Under the pieces are notes generated by a model. That model was not told the DNA's origin. It searched no databases and worked only from the letters and a program-made list of their open reading frames with translations. This document shows, in pieces, positions 51,458-59,195 of a stretch of DNA of 64,000 bases. Each line of letters begins with the position of its first letter. Within the stretch, counting starts at the first letter, position 1. A program made the translations under genes and the position numbers. Source of the DNA: an uncultured Collinsella sp. (lineage in GTDB: Bacteria > Actinomycetota > Coriobacteriia > Coriobacteriales > Coriobacteriaceae); NCBI GenBank assembly GCA_902475785.1, contig CABSAN010000006.1, positions 1 through 64,000 on the forward strand. Reading direction: 5' to 3'.

Positions 51458-52588
51458 ATGTCTGAGTTTGCTGCCGGTCCTGCCGGTCGTATCGAGCGTG
51501 TCCGTACCCTGATGGCTGAGCGCGGCTACGACGCTATCGTCGTGCGCGACGAGGCCAATCTTCGTTGGCTCACGGGCGTGAAGGGCGTCTTCGATTACAC
51601 CTTCGAGTTCCCGCACGCCGCGTTTATTACGGCTGATCAGTGCCTGTTCCATACCGACTCGCGCTACCTCAACAGCTTTGAGGAGAACACGCCTGCCGGC
51701 AGCCCCTGGGTCTACGACATGGACGAGGGCACCATCCCCGGTTGGGTCGCCGGCAAGATCGCGGCCAACAAGTGCCGCGTCTGCGCTGTCGAGGACGACA
51801 TGCAGATCAACTTCTACCAGGGTATTCAGCGTGGTCTGGAGGATCGTTCCGTCGCCTGCATGCTGCCGCTGATGCATGACGACATTCGCAAGATGCGCGC
51901 CATCAAGGATGCCGAGGAGATCGAGCTCATGCGCCATGCGCAGTCGATCACCGATGCCGCCTTCCAGCACATGCTCGGCTTTATTAAGCCCGGTATGACC
52001 GAGAAGCAGGTTCGCAACGAGCTCGAGAACTTTATGTTTGCCAATGGCGCCGATAGCTTGGCCTTCGGCTCTATCGTGGCGAGCGGCCCCAATACCGCCA
52101 ACCCGCATGCCGTGCCGAGTGACCGCGTGATTGAGAAGGGCGACTTCGTCCTCATGGATTACGGTGCGGGCTACTGCGATTATCGTTCCGACATGACGCG
52201 CACCGTCGTGATGGGCGAGCCTACCCAGGAGCAGCTCGACCTGTACGCACTCGTACGCCGCACCCACGAGGAGTGCGTCGCCGCCATCCATCCGGGCGTC
52301 GAGGGCAACGACATTTTCAAGCTTTCCAAGAAGATCATCGGTGATGCCGGCTATGGCGATTACTACAACCATGGCCTGGGTCACGGCGTCGGTATCGACA
52401 TCCACGAGCTGCCCAACTTTAACCGCAGCAAGAATATCATCGAGGTTGGCTCGGTTGTCACCATGGAGCCCGGCGTGTACCTGCCCGGTGTGGGCGGCGT
52501 GCGCCTGGAGGACTACGGCGTGGTCACCGAGAACGGCTATGAGCCTTTCACCAAGACGTCGCATGATCTTCACGTCATCGATTGCTAG
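51458..52588 (+). CDS. pepP: M24 family Xaa-Pro aminopeptidase
   Basis: Metallopeptidase that removes N-terminal residues before proline. The N-terminal creatinase-like domain (about residues 1-130) precedes the pita-bread catalytic domain. Metal ligands are visible: Asp in LMDYGAGY, Asp in CDYRSDMTRT, His in GLGHGVGIDIHE, Glu in TMEPGVYLPG and Glu in RLEDYGVV. Length is 376 residues. AAGAAAGGA precedes the ATG. It lies upstream of efp, a pairing also seen in Bacillus (yqhT-efp). Confidence 0.92.
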   Translation: MSEFAAGPAGRIERVRTLMAERGYDAIVVRDEANLRWLTGVKGVFDYTFEFPHAAFITADQCLFHTDSRYLNSFEENTPAGSPWVYDMDEGTIPGWVAGKIAANKCRVCAVEDDMQINFYQGIQRGLEDRSVACMLPLMHDDIRKMRAIKDAEEIELMRHAQSITDAAFQHMLGFIKPGMTEKQVRNELENFMFANGADSLAFGSIVASGPNTANPHAVPSDRVIEKGDFVLMDYGAGYCDYRSDMTRTVVMGEPTQEQLDLYALVRRTHEECVAAIHPGVEGNDIFKLSKKIIGDAGYGDYYNHGLGHGVGIDIHELPNFNRSKNIIEVGSVVTMEPGVYLPGVGGVRLEDYGVVTENGYEPFTKTSHDLHVIDC

Positions 52589-52610
52589 CCTATTTCGATA
52601 GATTTTTGGG

Positions 52611-52650
52611 GCGGGGCGTCCGGATAGATTCGGACGCCCCGCGTTCTCTT
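52611..52650 (+). terminator. pepP terminator
   Basis: GCGGGGCGTCCG (52611-52622) pairs perfectly with CGGACGCCCCGC (52631-52642) around GATAGATT, then GTTCTCTTTTT. Strong intrinsic terminator. Confidence 0.88.
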
Positions 52651-52747
52651 TTTATGCGCTCGCTGCAGGCGCCGTCTGCAAGTGTATAATTTCGGTCGTA
52701 TGTAATTTGGGCGCTTGTGCGTTCTGCCCATAACAAGAAAGGTCACT

Positions 52748-53311
52748 ATGCCTACCATTTCTACCGCCGACTTCAAGAACGGCCTCGGTCTCCGCATTAA
52801 GGACAAGGTCTACACCATCGTCGAGTTCCAGCATGTCAAGCCGGGCAAGGGCGGCGCGTTTGTGCGCTACAAGACCCGCGACATCAAGAGCGGCCGCGTC
52901 GTCGAGAACACCTGCAACGCCGGCACCAAGTTCGAGAGCGTTATGCTCACCACCCGTGAGTTCCAGTACCTCTATAACGATGGCGCCGATTACATCTTCA
53001 TGGACAATGAGACCTATGAGCAGGTTCCCGTTCCTGAGGACATGGTGGGCGAGAACTCCAAGTGGCTGCGCGAGAACGACATCTGTCAGCTGCTCTTTGC
53101 CGACGATGAGCTCATGGGCGTGACCCCGCCGATGTTCATCGAGACCACCATCGTCCAGACCGACCCGGGTTTTAAGGGCGACACCGTCCAGGGTTCCACC
53201 AAGCCGGCCACGATCGACACCGGCGCTGTCATCCAGGTCCCCATGTACCTCAACGAGGGCGAGGTCATCAAGGTTGACACCCGCGACGGCAAGTTCGTCT
53301 CCCGCGTCTAG
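52748..53311 (+). CDS. efp: Elongation factor P
   Basis: Relieves ribosome stalling at polyproline. Three beta-barrel domains over 187 residues. The tip of domain I is VKPGKGGAFVR, with Lys34 at the position modified in E. coli. The C-terminal signature VKVDTRDGKFVSRV is present in the form IKVDTRDGKFVSRV. ATG at 52748 with AAGAAAGGT upstream. No EpmA, EpmB or YmfI-type modification gene is in the window. Confidence 0.95.
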   Translation: MPTISTADFKNGLGLRIKDKVYTIVEFQHVKPGKGGAFVRYKTRDIKSGRVVENTCNAGTKFESVMLTTREFQYLYNDGADYIFMDNETYEQVPVPEDMVGENSKWLRENDICQLLFADDELMGVTPPMFIETTIVQTDPGFKGDTVQGSTKPATIDTGAVIQVPMYLNEGEVIKVDTRDGKFVSRV

Positions 53312-53335
53312 CAACCAACTCTTCTAGGAGGACTC

Positions 53336-53698
53336 ATGCCCCAGGAAATCAAGATTGACGGCATCGGCATTTCGCCCGATGTTCTGACCGCCATCGTCTC
53401 GCGCGCCGTGTCGGATGTCGAGGGCATCGCCTCCGTTGGCGTCAAGGACCTTGCCACCAACCTTGTCTCCATGATGCTCTCGTCCAAGGCCCCGGCTTCC
53501 GAGCCGGCGGTCGAGGCCGAGGTCGTCGGCGACAAGCTCGCACTCACCGTGCGTGTCGTGGTGTTCTTTGGCTATCCGTTCAAGAAACTCGCCGAGGCCG
53601 TTCGCGCCGCCGTGGTCGCCGCCATCGATGCTCAGGTGGGCGTCGAGGTCGAGCGCGTTGACGTTTGCATCGACGGCCTCGTTTTCCCCAAGGAGTAA
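53336..53698 (+). CDS. Asp23/Gls24 family protein (YqhY-like)
   Basis: A 120-residue Asp23 paralogue of the gene at 6162. The core is ISPDVLTAIVSRAVSDVEG, IASVGVKDLA and LTVRVVVFFGYPFKKLAEAV. In Bacillus yqhY lies between accC and nusB; here it lies between efp and nusB, while accBC are absent. YqhY has been linked to control of acetyl-CoA carboxylase; no such link is visible here. AGGAGG precedes the ATG. Confidence 0.85.
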   Translation: MPQEIKIDGIGISPDVLTAIVSRAVSDVEGIASVGVKDLATNLVSMMLSSKAPASEPAVEAEVVGDKLALTVRVVVFFGYPFKKLAEAVRAAVVAAIDAQVGVEVERVDVCIDGLVFPKE

Positions 53699-53701
53699 CC
53701 T

Positions 53702-54289
53702 TTGAGCCTTAAGGTTTATCGCGGGCGCACGCTTGCCCGCAGTCAGGCGCTGCAGCTGCTGTTCCAGGCCGAGGCCACGGACAGCCCGCTCGAGCGCGTC
53801 CTCGAGGGCGATTTCCTGATCTCGAAGGGTCCCCTCGACCCCTATGCGCTGGAGCTTTGCCGCGGTGCCTACGAGCATATCGATCGCATCGACTGTGCCC
53901 TGCGCGCCGTCGCCAAGAACTGGGATCTTATGCGCATGCCCGGCGCCGACCGCAACCTGCTGCGTATCGCCGTCTACGAGATGCGCTTCCTCACTGACGA
54001 GGAGGTCTCGGACGCTATCGTGATCAACGAGGCAGTCGAAATCGCCAAGGCTTATGGTACCGACCAGTCCGCGTCGTTTGTCAACGGCGTGCTGGGCAAG
54101 ATCGCTCGCAGCGAGGAGTTGCCGGGCGAGGACCTGTACCAAGAGCTGCTGGCCGAGGATCGCGCTCGCGAGGAGGCACAGGCTGCCGAGGCGGCCGCAA
54201 AGGTCGCTGCCGCTCAGGCTGCCGCCGGTGTACTTGCCGAGGATGCGGACGCTGCTGAGGCCGTCGAGGCCGACTCCGTCGAGGAGTAG
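53702..54289 (+). CDS. nusB: Transcription antitermination protein NusB
   Basis: Binds boxA RNA with NusE in rRNA antitermination. The NusB fold covers about residues 5-145, with RSQALQLLFQAE and the helix ending DQSASFVNGVLGKIA. About 45 extra residues at the C-terminus are an Ala/Glu-rich extension not found in the usual 130-150-residue NusB. TTG start at 53702 with AAGGAG six bases upstream. It is followed after two bases by xseB. Confidence 0.92.
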   Translation: MSLKVYRGRTLARSQALQLLFQAEATDSPLERVLEGDFLISKGPLDPYALELCRGAYEHIDRIDCALRAVAKNWDLMRMPGADRNLLRIAVYEMRFLTDEEVSDAIVINEAVEIAKAYGTDQSASFVNGVLGKIARSEELPGEDLYQELLAEDRAREEAQAAEAAAKVAAAQAAAGVLAEDADAAEAVEADSVEE

Positions 54290-54291
54290 CC

Positions 54292-54558
54292 ATGCCAGAG
54301 GGTTCCGTCCGCAACTTCGATGAGATCTCGGATCGCCTGGACCAGATTATCGCCACCGTTCGCTCCAAGGATACGTCCTTGGAGCGTTCGCTTGATTTGT
54401 TTGACGAGGCGATTGAGCTGGGCTCCCGTGCGGTCGATATGGTCGACAAGTTTGAGCTGACACCGCGTGAGGCCGACAAGCTCGAGCAGGAATACGATGA
54501 GGATGCGGCAAATGAGTCCCAAGATAGGCAGGCTGCATCCCCGGATACGAATGGTTGA
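54292..54558 (+). CDS. xseB: Exodeoxyribonuclease VII small subunit
   Basis: An 88-residue helical hairpin protein that partners XseA. The core is NFDEISDRLDQIIATVRSKD and LERSLDLFDEAIELG, typical of XseB. The C-terminal 20 residues are disordered. The stop overlaps the next gene by one base. The large subunit xseA, usually adjacent, is not in the window. Confidence 0.9.
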   Translation: MPEGSVRNFDEISDRLDQIIATVRSKDTSLERSLDLFDEAIELGSRAVDMVDKFELTPREADKLEQEYDEDAANESQDRQAASPDTNG

Positions 54559-55370
54559 TGGCATTCATGAAACGCGTGCGTCTCGATGACGAACTGATTT
54601 CACAGGGCATCTGCGCCGATCGCGCGGATGCCCTTCGCACTCTTATGGCCGGCTTGGTTTCGAGTGGCGGTGAGCGCTTGACCTCTCCGGGGCTCAAGGT
54701 GACGCCGGGCCTGCCACTGCACGTCAAGGGCCGCATTCCGTACGTTGGGCGCGGCGGGCTCAAGCTCGAGGGTGCGCTCGATGCGTTTTGTATCGATCCC
54801 ACGGGCCTTGCCTGCCTGGACGTAGGCTGCTCTACTGGCGGCTTTACCGATTGCCTGCTCAAGCGCGGTGCCGCCACGGTCGTTTCGGTCGATGTGGGCC
54901 GTGCCCAGTTTGACTGGTCGCTGCGCCAAGACGATCGCGTGACGCTCCATGAACGCACGAATGTGACGCAGTTGCCCGAGCTCGGCTACGGCGGCGCTAT
55001 TGACCTCGCCGTGTGCGACGTGTCTTTTACCAGCATCGCGAACATCATCGATGCGGTGTTGGCGTGTCTGAAGCGTTCGGGTTCGTTTTGCACGCTCGTA
55101 AAGCCGCAGTTTGAGGCGCCGGCTGCGCTGGTGGGCGAGGGCGGTATCGTAACCGACCCCGCCGTCCGCCGCGATACGCTCGTGGCGGCGATTGAGCTGT
55201 TCGCCGCCAAGGGATTGTTCCCGGTCGACGTGTTCGTGTCGCCCATTCATGGCGCCAAGGGCAACGTCGAGTTTTTCCTGTACGGCACGAGGTTTGTCCC
55301 CGATGAGCGCTCCGATGACGAGTTGCAATCCCAGGTATCGGCTTTGAGCGAGAAAGCGGCAACGCTATGA
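54558..55370 (+). CDS. tlyA: TlyA family rRNA methyltransferase
   Basis: A 270-residue SAM-dependent 2'-O-methyltransferase of 16S/23S rRNA. The N-terminal S4 RNA-binding domain (RVRLDDELISQGICADRA) is followed by YVGRGGLKLEGALDAF and the SAM motif LDVGCSTGGFTDCLLKRGA near residue 91. The catalytic tetrad region includes KPQFEAP near residue 177. ATG at 54558; ATG at 54567 is possible. Some members were described as hemolysins, but this is a ribosomal enzyme family. It overlaps nadK by four bases. Confidence 0.92.
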   Translation: MAFMKRVRLDDELISQGICADRADALRTLMAGLVSSGGERLTSPGLKVTPGLPLHVKGRIPYVGRGGLKLEGALDAFCIDPTGLACLDVGCSTGGFTDCLLKRGAATVVSVDVGRAQFDWSLRQDDRVTLHERTNVTQLPELGYGGAIDLAVCDVSFTSIANIIDAVLACLKRSGSFCTLVKPQFEAPAALVGEGGIVTDPAVRRDTLVAAIELFAAKGLFPVDVFVSPIHGAKGNVEFFLYGTRFVPDERSDDELQSQVSALSEKAATL

Positions 55371-56227
55371 AGGTCTTTCTGGTTCCCAATTACTACAAGC
55401 AAGAGGCGGTCGAGAGCGGTCTGATGCTCGAGCTTTGGCTTTCGCGCCAAGGCTATGAGGTCGCATGGGCTGCCCACCAGCGCTCCAAGATTCAGAGCAC
55501 GCCCGATGTTGACGATGCCGACCTGGTCATTACGCTCGGCGGTGACGGCACGTTGCTGCGCGCCGCTCGTATCCTCAACTACCGCGAGATTCCCATTTTG
55601 GGTCTTTCCTATGGTCACCTTGGCTTTTTGACGGCGGCCAGTCCTGAGGAGCGTGACATTTTGCAGGTTGTGAGCGATGCCCTGTCCGGTGAGCTCCACG
55701 TGAGCCGCCGCGCGACCATCGCCGCGGATATCGTCTCGGTGCGCGATGACGGCACGAAGGACGTCGTGCGCGCGTTTGCTCTCAACGATATGGCGCTCAC
55801 GCGCGGGCCGCTCTCCGATATGGTTGAGTTTGACATCACGGTGTCCGGCCATCATATCGATCGCCTGCGCGGTGACGGTGTCGTCGTGTCGACGGCGACT
55901 GGCTCCACCGGCTATGCGCTGAGCGCCGGCGGCCCCATCGTGAGCCCCGACTATACGGGTATGGTCTGTGTGCCCATCGCGCCGCACACCATTCAAGCTC
56001 GCGCTTTCTTGACCTCGCCGAGCGATGTCGTCGAAATCTTTATGTCCGATGATCGCCCGAGCGTGCCTGCCATCGCTATCGACGGACAGTTTGTTACCTG
56101 CGACGGCACGGTCGAGAGCGTGGCCGTGCGTCGCGGTCCCGGCGATGTGCTGCTGCTCGATTACGGTCCCGAGAGCTTCTATAACTCAGTGAGCCGCGTG
56201 TTCTATGGAGTGCGTCATGATCGATGA
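55367..56227 (+). CDS. nadK: NAD kinase
   Basis: Makes NADP from NAD. The family GGDGT motif is LGGDGTLLRAARIL near residue 60, and the second conserved motif is TATGSTGYALSAGGP near 180 (usually TPTGSTAY). The C-terminal region has DGRP-like SDDRPSVPAIAIDGQ. Length is 286 residues. It lies between tlyA and recN, a common Gram-positive and actinobacterial order. Confidence 0.94.
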   Translation: MKVFLVPNYYKQEAVESGLMLELWLSRQGYEVAWAAHQRSKIQSTPDVDDADLVITLGGDGTLLRAARILNYREIPILGLSYGHLGFLTAASPEERDILQVVSDALSGELHVSRRATIAADIVSVRDDGTKDVVRAFALNDMALTRGPLSDMVEFDITVSGHHIDRLRGDGVVVSTATGSTGYALSAGGPIVSPDYTGMVCVPIAPHTIQARAFLTSPSDVVEIFMSDDRPSVPAIAIDGQFVTCDGTVESVAVRRGPGDVLLLDYGPESFYNSVSRVFYGVRHDR

Positions 56228-57845
56228 GCTGCAGGTTTCTAACATTGCACTCATTCGCGAGGCGACGTTGGTGCCAAGCGCGGGTCTAACGGTTCTGACC
56301 GGCGAGACCGGTGCCGGTAAGACCGCACTGCTCTCGGCGCTCAAGCTCATTTTGGGCGAGCGCGCGGATTCGTCGACGGTGCGCGAGGGCGAGGCGCTTG
56401 CCAGCGTCGAGGCGCGCCTGTTCGAAGGCCCGCACGATACGGAGGGCTTCACCGTGCAGCGCAGTCTTTCTGCCGAGGGCCGCAGCCGCGTAAAAATTGA
56501 CGGCCGCATCGCCAGCGTGCGTGAGCTTTCCGAGCGCGTCGGCGTGATGATGGATTTGTGCGGCCAGCATGAGCACCAGCGCCTCCTAGATCCGGCACAT
56601 CATGTTGCCATGGTTGATGCCTGGGCTGGGCGCGCGACACTCGAGGCGCTGGAAAAGTACCGTGTCTGCTTCAAGGCGTCGCGTGCGGCTGCTAAAGAGG
56701 TCCGTCGCGTTGAAGAGGCCTCGCGTGCGCAGGGGAGTCGCATCGAGGAGGCGCGCTTCGCCCTGGAGCGCATCGCCGAGGTCGATCCCAAGCCGGGTGA
56801 GTATGAGGAGCTCGAGGAGCTGTTGCCGCGCTCCGAGCATGCCGAGGTTCTGGTGGCCACGGCTAACGAAGCCCATGCATCGCTTGCTGCCGAAGGGGGA
56901 GCGCTTGATGCCGTGAATGGCGCCGTGGCCGAGCTTTCACGCATGGCGACCGTTGACCGCAAGCTAGGTGACATCGCCGACGCACTTTCGGATGCCTGCA
57001 TTTCGCTTGAGGATTGCGCCAACGAGTTGCGTGCTTATCGCGATGGCGTTGCGTTTGACCCTCGCGAGCTGGCTCGTATGCGCGAACGGTATTCCGACCT
57101 CAAGGGTCTGCTGCGTCAGTGGGGTCCCACCATGGACGATGTATTTGCCATGCGCGATCGCTCGCAAGAGCTGTTGTCGCTGGTAGACGATGGTGATGAG
57201 CAGATCAAGAAGGCTCGCGAAGCGCTTGGCGCGGCGGAGCGTGAACTGTTCGCCGCCGCCAAGGCGCTCAAGCGTGCGCGCAATACCGCTGCTCCGCGTT
57301 TTTGTCACGAGGTGGGTCGTCAGATGGCGCGCCTGGAGATGGGCGGCGCTGAGCTGGTCTGGGAGTCGCGCGATCTTCCGCGTGCTGAGTGGACACTCGC
57401 GGGTCCTTCGAGTTATGAGCTGCTATATCGCAGCGGCGCCGGCTTGACACCTCGTCCCTTGCGCCGCATTGCCTCGGGCGGCGAGCTGAGCCGCGTGATG
57501 CTGGCGAGCAAGGTTGTCCTCGGTAATGCGGACGGCGTCGACACGCTGGTGTTCGACGAGGTCGATGCCGGTGTCGGCGGCTCCACGGCTCGTGCTCTTG
57601 CTGGTGTGCTGGCCGATCTTGCCGCCACGCATCAGGTGATTGTCGTAACACACCTGGCGCAGGTTGCGGTCATGGCCGACAAGCATTACGTGGTCAGTAA
57701 AGAGCCCGGCGACGTTCCTCAAACGCACCTGGACGAGGTGACCGGCGATGCCCGTACCGCAGAGATCGCCCGTATGCTGAGCGGCGATCAATCCGAGGCA
57801 AGCCTAGCGCACGCCAGGCAGATGCTCGAAGAAGCGCGTGCTTAG
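56217..57845 (+). CDS. recN: DNA repair protein RecN
   Basis: SMC-like ATPase of double-strand break repair. Walker A TGETGAGKTALLSALKL lies near residue 30, the coiled coil covers about 150-370, and the C-terminal half has the signature RIASGGELSRVMLASK and Walker B LVFDEVDAGVGGSTARAL. Length is 542 residues with ATG at 56217, which has a TGGAG site; ATG at 56205 is in frame but lacks one. It overlaps nadK by eleven bases and ends the operon. Confidence 0.94.
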   Translation: MIDELQVSNIALIREATLVPSAGLTVLTGETGAGKTALLSALKLILGERADSSTVREGEALASVEARLFEGPHDTEGFTVQRSLSAEGRSRVKIDGRIASVRELSERVGVMMDLCGQHEHQRLLDPAHHVAMVDAWAGRATLEALEKYRVCFKASRAAAKEVRRVEEASRAQGSRIEEARFALERIAEVDPKPGEYEELEELLPRSEHAEVLVATANEAHASLAAEGGALDAVNGAVAELSRMATVDRKLGDIADALSDACISLEDCANELRAYRDGVAFDPRELARMRERYSDLKGLLRQWGPTMDDVFAMRDRSQELLSLVDDGDEQIKKAREALGAAERELFAAAKALKRARNTAAPRFCHEVGRQMARLEMGGAELVWESRDLPRAEWTLAGPSSYELLYRSGAGLTPRPLRRIASGGELSRVMLASKVVLGNADGVDTLVFDEVDAGVGGSTARALAGVLADLAATHQVIVVTHLAQVAVMADKHYVVSKEPGDVPQTHLDEVTGDARTAEIARMLSGDQSEASLAHARQMLEEARA

Positions 57846-57879
57846 GCCGAGCCGTTACATGTATGTTCGACCCGGCCGC

Positions 57880-58035
57880 CACGAAACCGGCCTAACTACT
57901 ACGTTTAATAGGCTATCGGCAACCACGTCAAGAATTGCAAAAAGAAAACCGCAGGTAGAAAGCCTGCGGTTTTTTCTATTTTCGGCATGTGGTTGGGCCA
58001 TGCTGTTAAAACGTAGTAGATGGGCCGGTTTCGTG
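57880..58035. repeat. Large concentric palindrome between recN and the RpiR gene
   Basis: 27-base arms at 57880-57906 and 58009-58035 pair except near their centre (CACGAAACCGGCC, three bases, CTACTACGTTT). Inside, AACCAC (57921-57926) pairs with GTGGTT (57989-57994), and the centre is a terminator. All tiers share the centre near 57958. It fills the gap between convergent genes. Confidence 0.75.
57945..57976. terminator. Bidirectional terminator at the recN palindrome centre
   Basis: AAAACCGCAGG (57945-57955) pairs perfectly with CCTGCGGTTTT (57963-57973). A T-run follows on the + strand and an A-rich run precedes it, so it can stop transcription from both sides. Confidence 0.88.
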
Positions 58036-58066
58036 CCGAGCGGCGTTTGTTGGCTCCCTAAAATGT

Positions 58067-58924
58067 CTACTCCACGACCTTATCCGGTTGGATGAGTTCC
58101 TCATAGTAGCTAATGTGCTCTCGGGCGTCCTCAATTTCGGGCAGCAGGAAGTTGTAGATGACCTCGATGATCATCGTGGCGCTCATTTTGGAGAACGCAA
58201 AGTCGCCCGTGGTGAGCAGCGCCTCGTGGTTCACGGTATTAAAGGTGTAGTCGGCCAGGCGAGCAAGTGGAGACTTGCTGTCGCTGCTGATGACGACCAC
58301 GGTGGCACCGCAGTCGCGAGCCGCTTTTGCCATACGATTCAGACGGCGTGACTTGCCGGAGTTCGAGATTAGCACGATAACGTCGCCGGGGCGCAGCGTG
58401 AGCGCAAAGCCGATTGATGTCTCGCTGATGGTGCTCGCCATGCAGCGCAGGCCCAGCTGCGAAAACTTAAACGTCGCGTCGAGAGCGACAGCATTGGTGT
58501 TGCCTACGGCCGCAAACTCAATAACGCCCGCATTCTTTAACGCGTGCACAACTGCGGTCAACGTGTCGTGATCAATGCCGTCGATGGTCGCATTAAGCTC
58601 ACTTACCTTGGCTGCGAGGATATTTTTAAGGCTCTGCTCCATGTTGTCGAGCGAGACCTCGTCGGTCAGGCCCTCGTTGCGCTGACTCTCCAAGTCGCGC
58701 GCCAACGAAAACTGAAAGCTGCGGAAGCTGCCAAAGCCCAGCTTGCGGCAAAAGCGCGAAACCGTTGCCTCGGACGTGGCAGCGGCTCGTGAGAGCTGGG
58801 CGGCCGTCAGGCGCGGCGCCTCGGACTGGTGCTCCAATATATAGTCGACAATGCGCTGCTCGGAATCGCTGTACCCTTTGTGCGTGCTAATAAGGGAGAG
58901 CGCGCTCTTGCTGCTATCGGTCAT
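58067..58924 (-). CDS. MurR/RpiR family transcriptional regulator
   Basis: A 285-residue regulator: N-terminal helix-turn-helix (LTAAQLSRAAATSEATVSRF, with CRKLGFGSFRSFQ) and a C-terminal SIS sugar-phosphate domain (about 125-260, with ISNSGKSRRLNRMAK). The start at 58924 has AGGAG upstream; an in-frame start at 58990 would add 22 residues without a ribosome site. It is divergent from the fructose PTS genes, so it probably senses a sugar phosphate and controls them; this is inference from context. Confidence 0.88.
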   Translation of the reverse strand: MTDSSKSALSLISTHKGYSDSEQRIVDYILEHQSEAPRLTAAQLSRAAATSEATVSRFCRKLGFGSFRSFQFSLARDLESQRNEGLTDEVSLDNMEQSLKNILAAKVSELNATIDGIDHDTLTAVVHALKNAGVIEFAAVGNTNAVALDATFKFSQLGLRCMASTISETSIGFALTLRPGDVIVLISNSGKSRRLNRMAKAARDCGATVVVISSDSKSPLARLADYTFNTVNHEALLTTGDFAFSKMSATMIIEVIYNFLLPEIEDAREHISYYEELIQPDKVVE

Positions 58925-59004
58925 GGATGGCTCCTGGTTGGCATGAAAATTGGACTCGGTTTCCATGCCATAGTATGCGGACATTTTCAATTACAAGATA
59001 CACC

Positions 59005-59068
59005 TTGCCGTTTCAAGTGTTGATGGTAAACTTTCACCTACCGTTTACGGTTATGAAAGAACCTTTCA
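59005..59068 (+). promoter_or_regulatory. fruA promoter and operator-like inverted repeats
   Basis: TTGCCG (59005-59010), 16 bases, TAAACT (59027-59032) form a promoter candidate. Two inverted repeats overlap its start region: GTAAAC/GTTTAC (59026-59031 and 59043-59048) and TGAAAG-AAC-CTTTCA (59054-59068, perfect). These are plausible binding sites for the divergently encoded RpiR regulator. Confidence 0.5.
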
Positions 59069-59195
59069 CCGGAGAATTGCGCCTTGCCCCTTCTCACGCG
59101 GACGGTGGGTTGCTATCTTTCAAGTGTGGAAAAACGCGCATTGAAGCGCGTGCAGGGGAGCGCCTGCGGGCGCAAAACTTAAAAAGGAGGGACAC

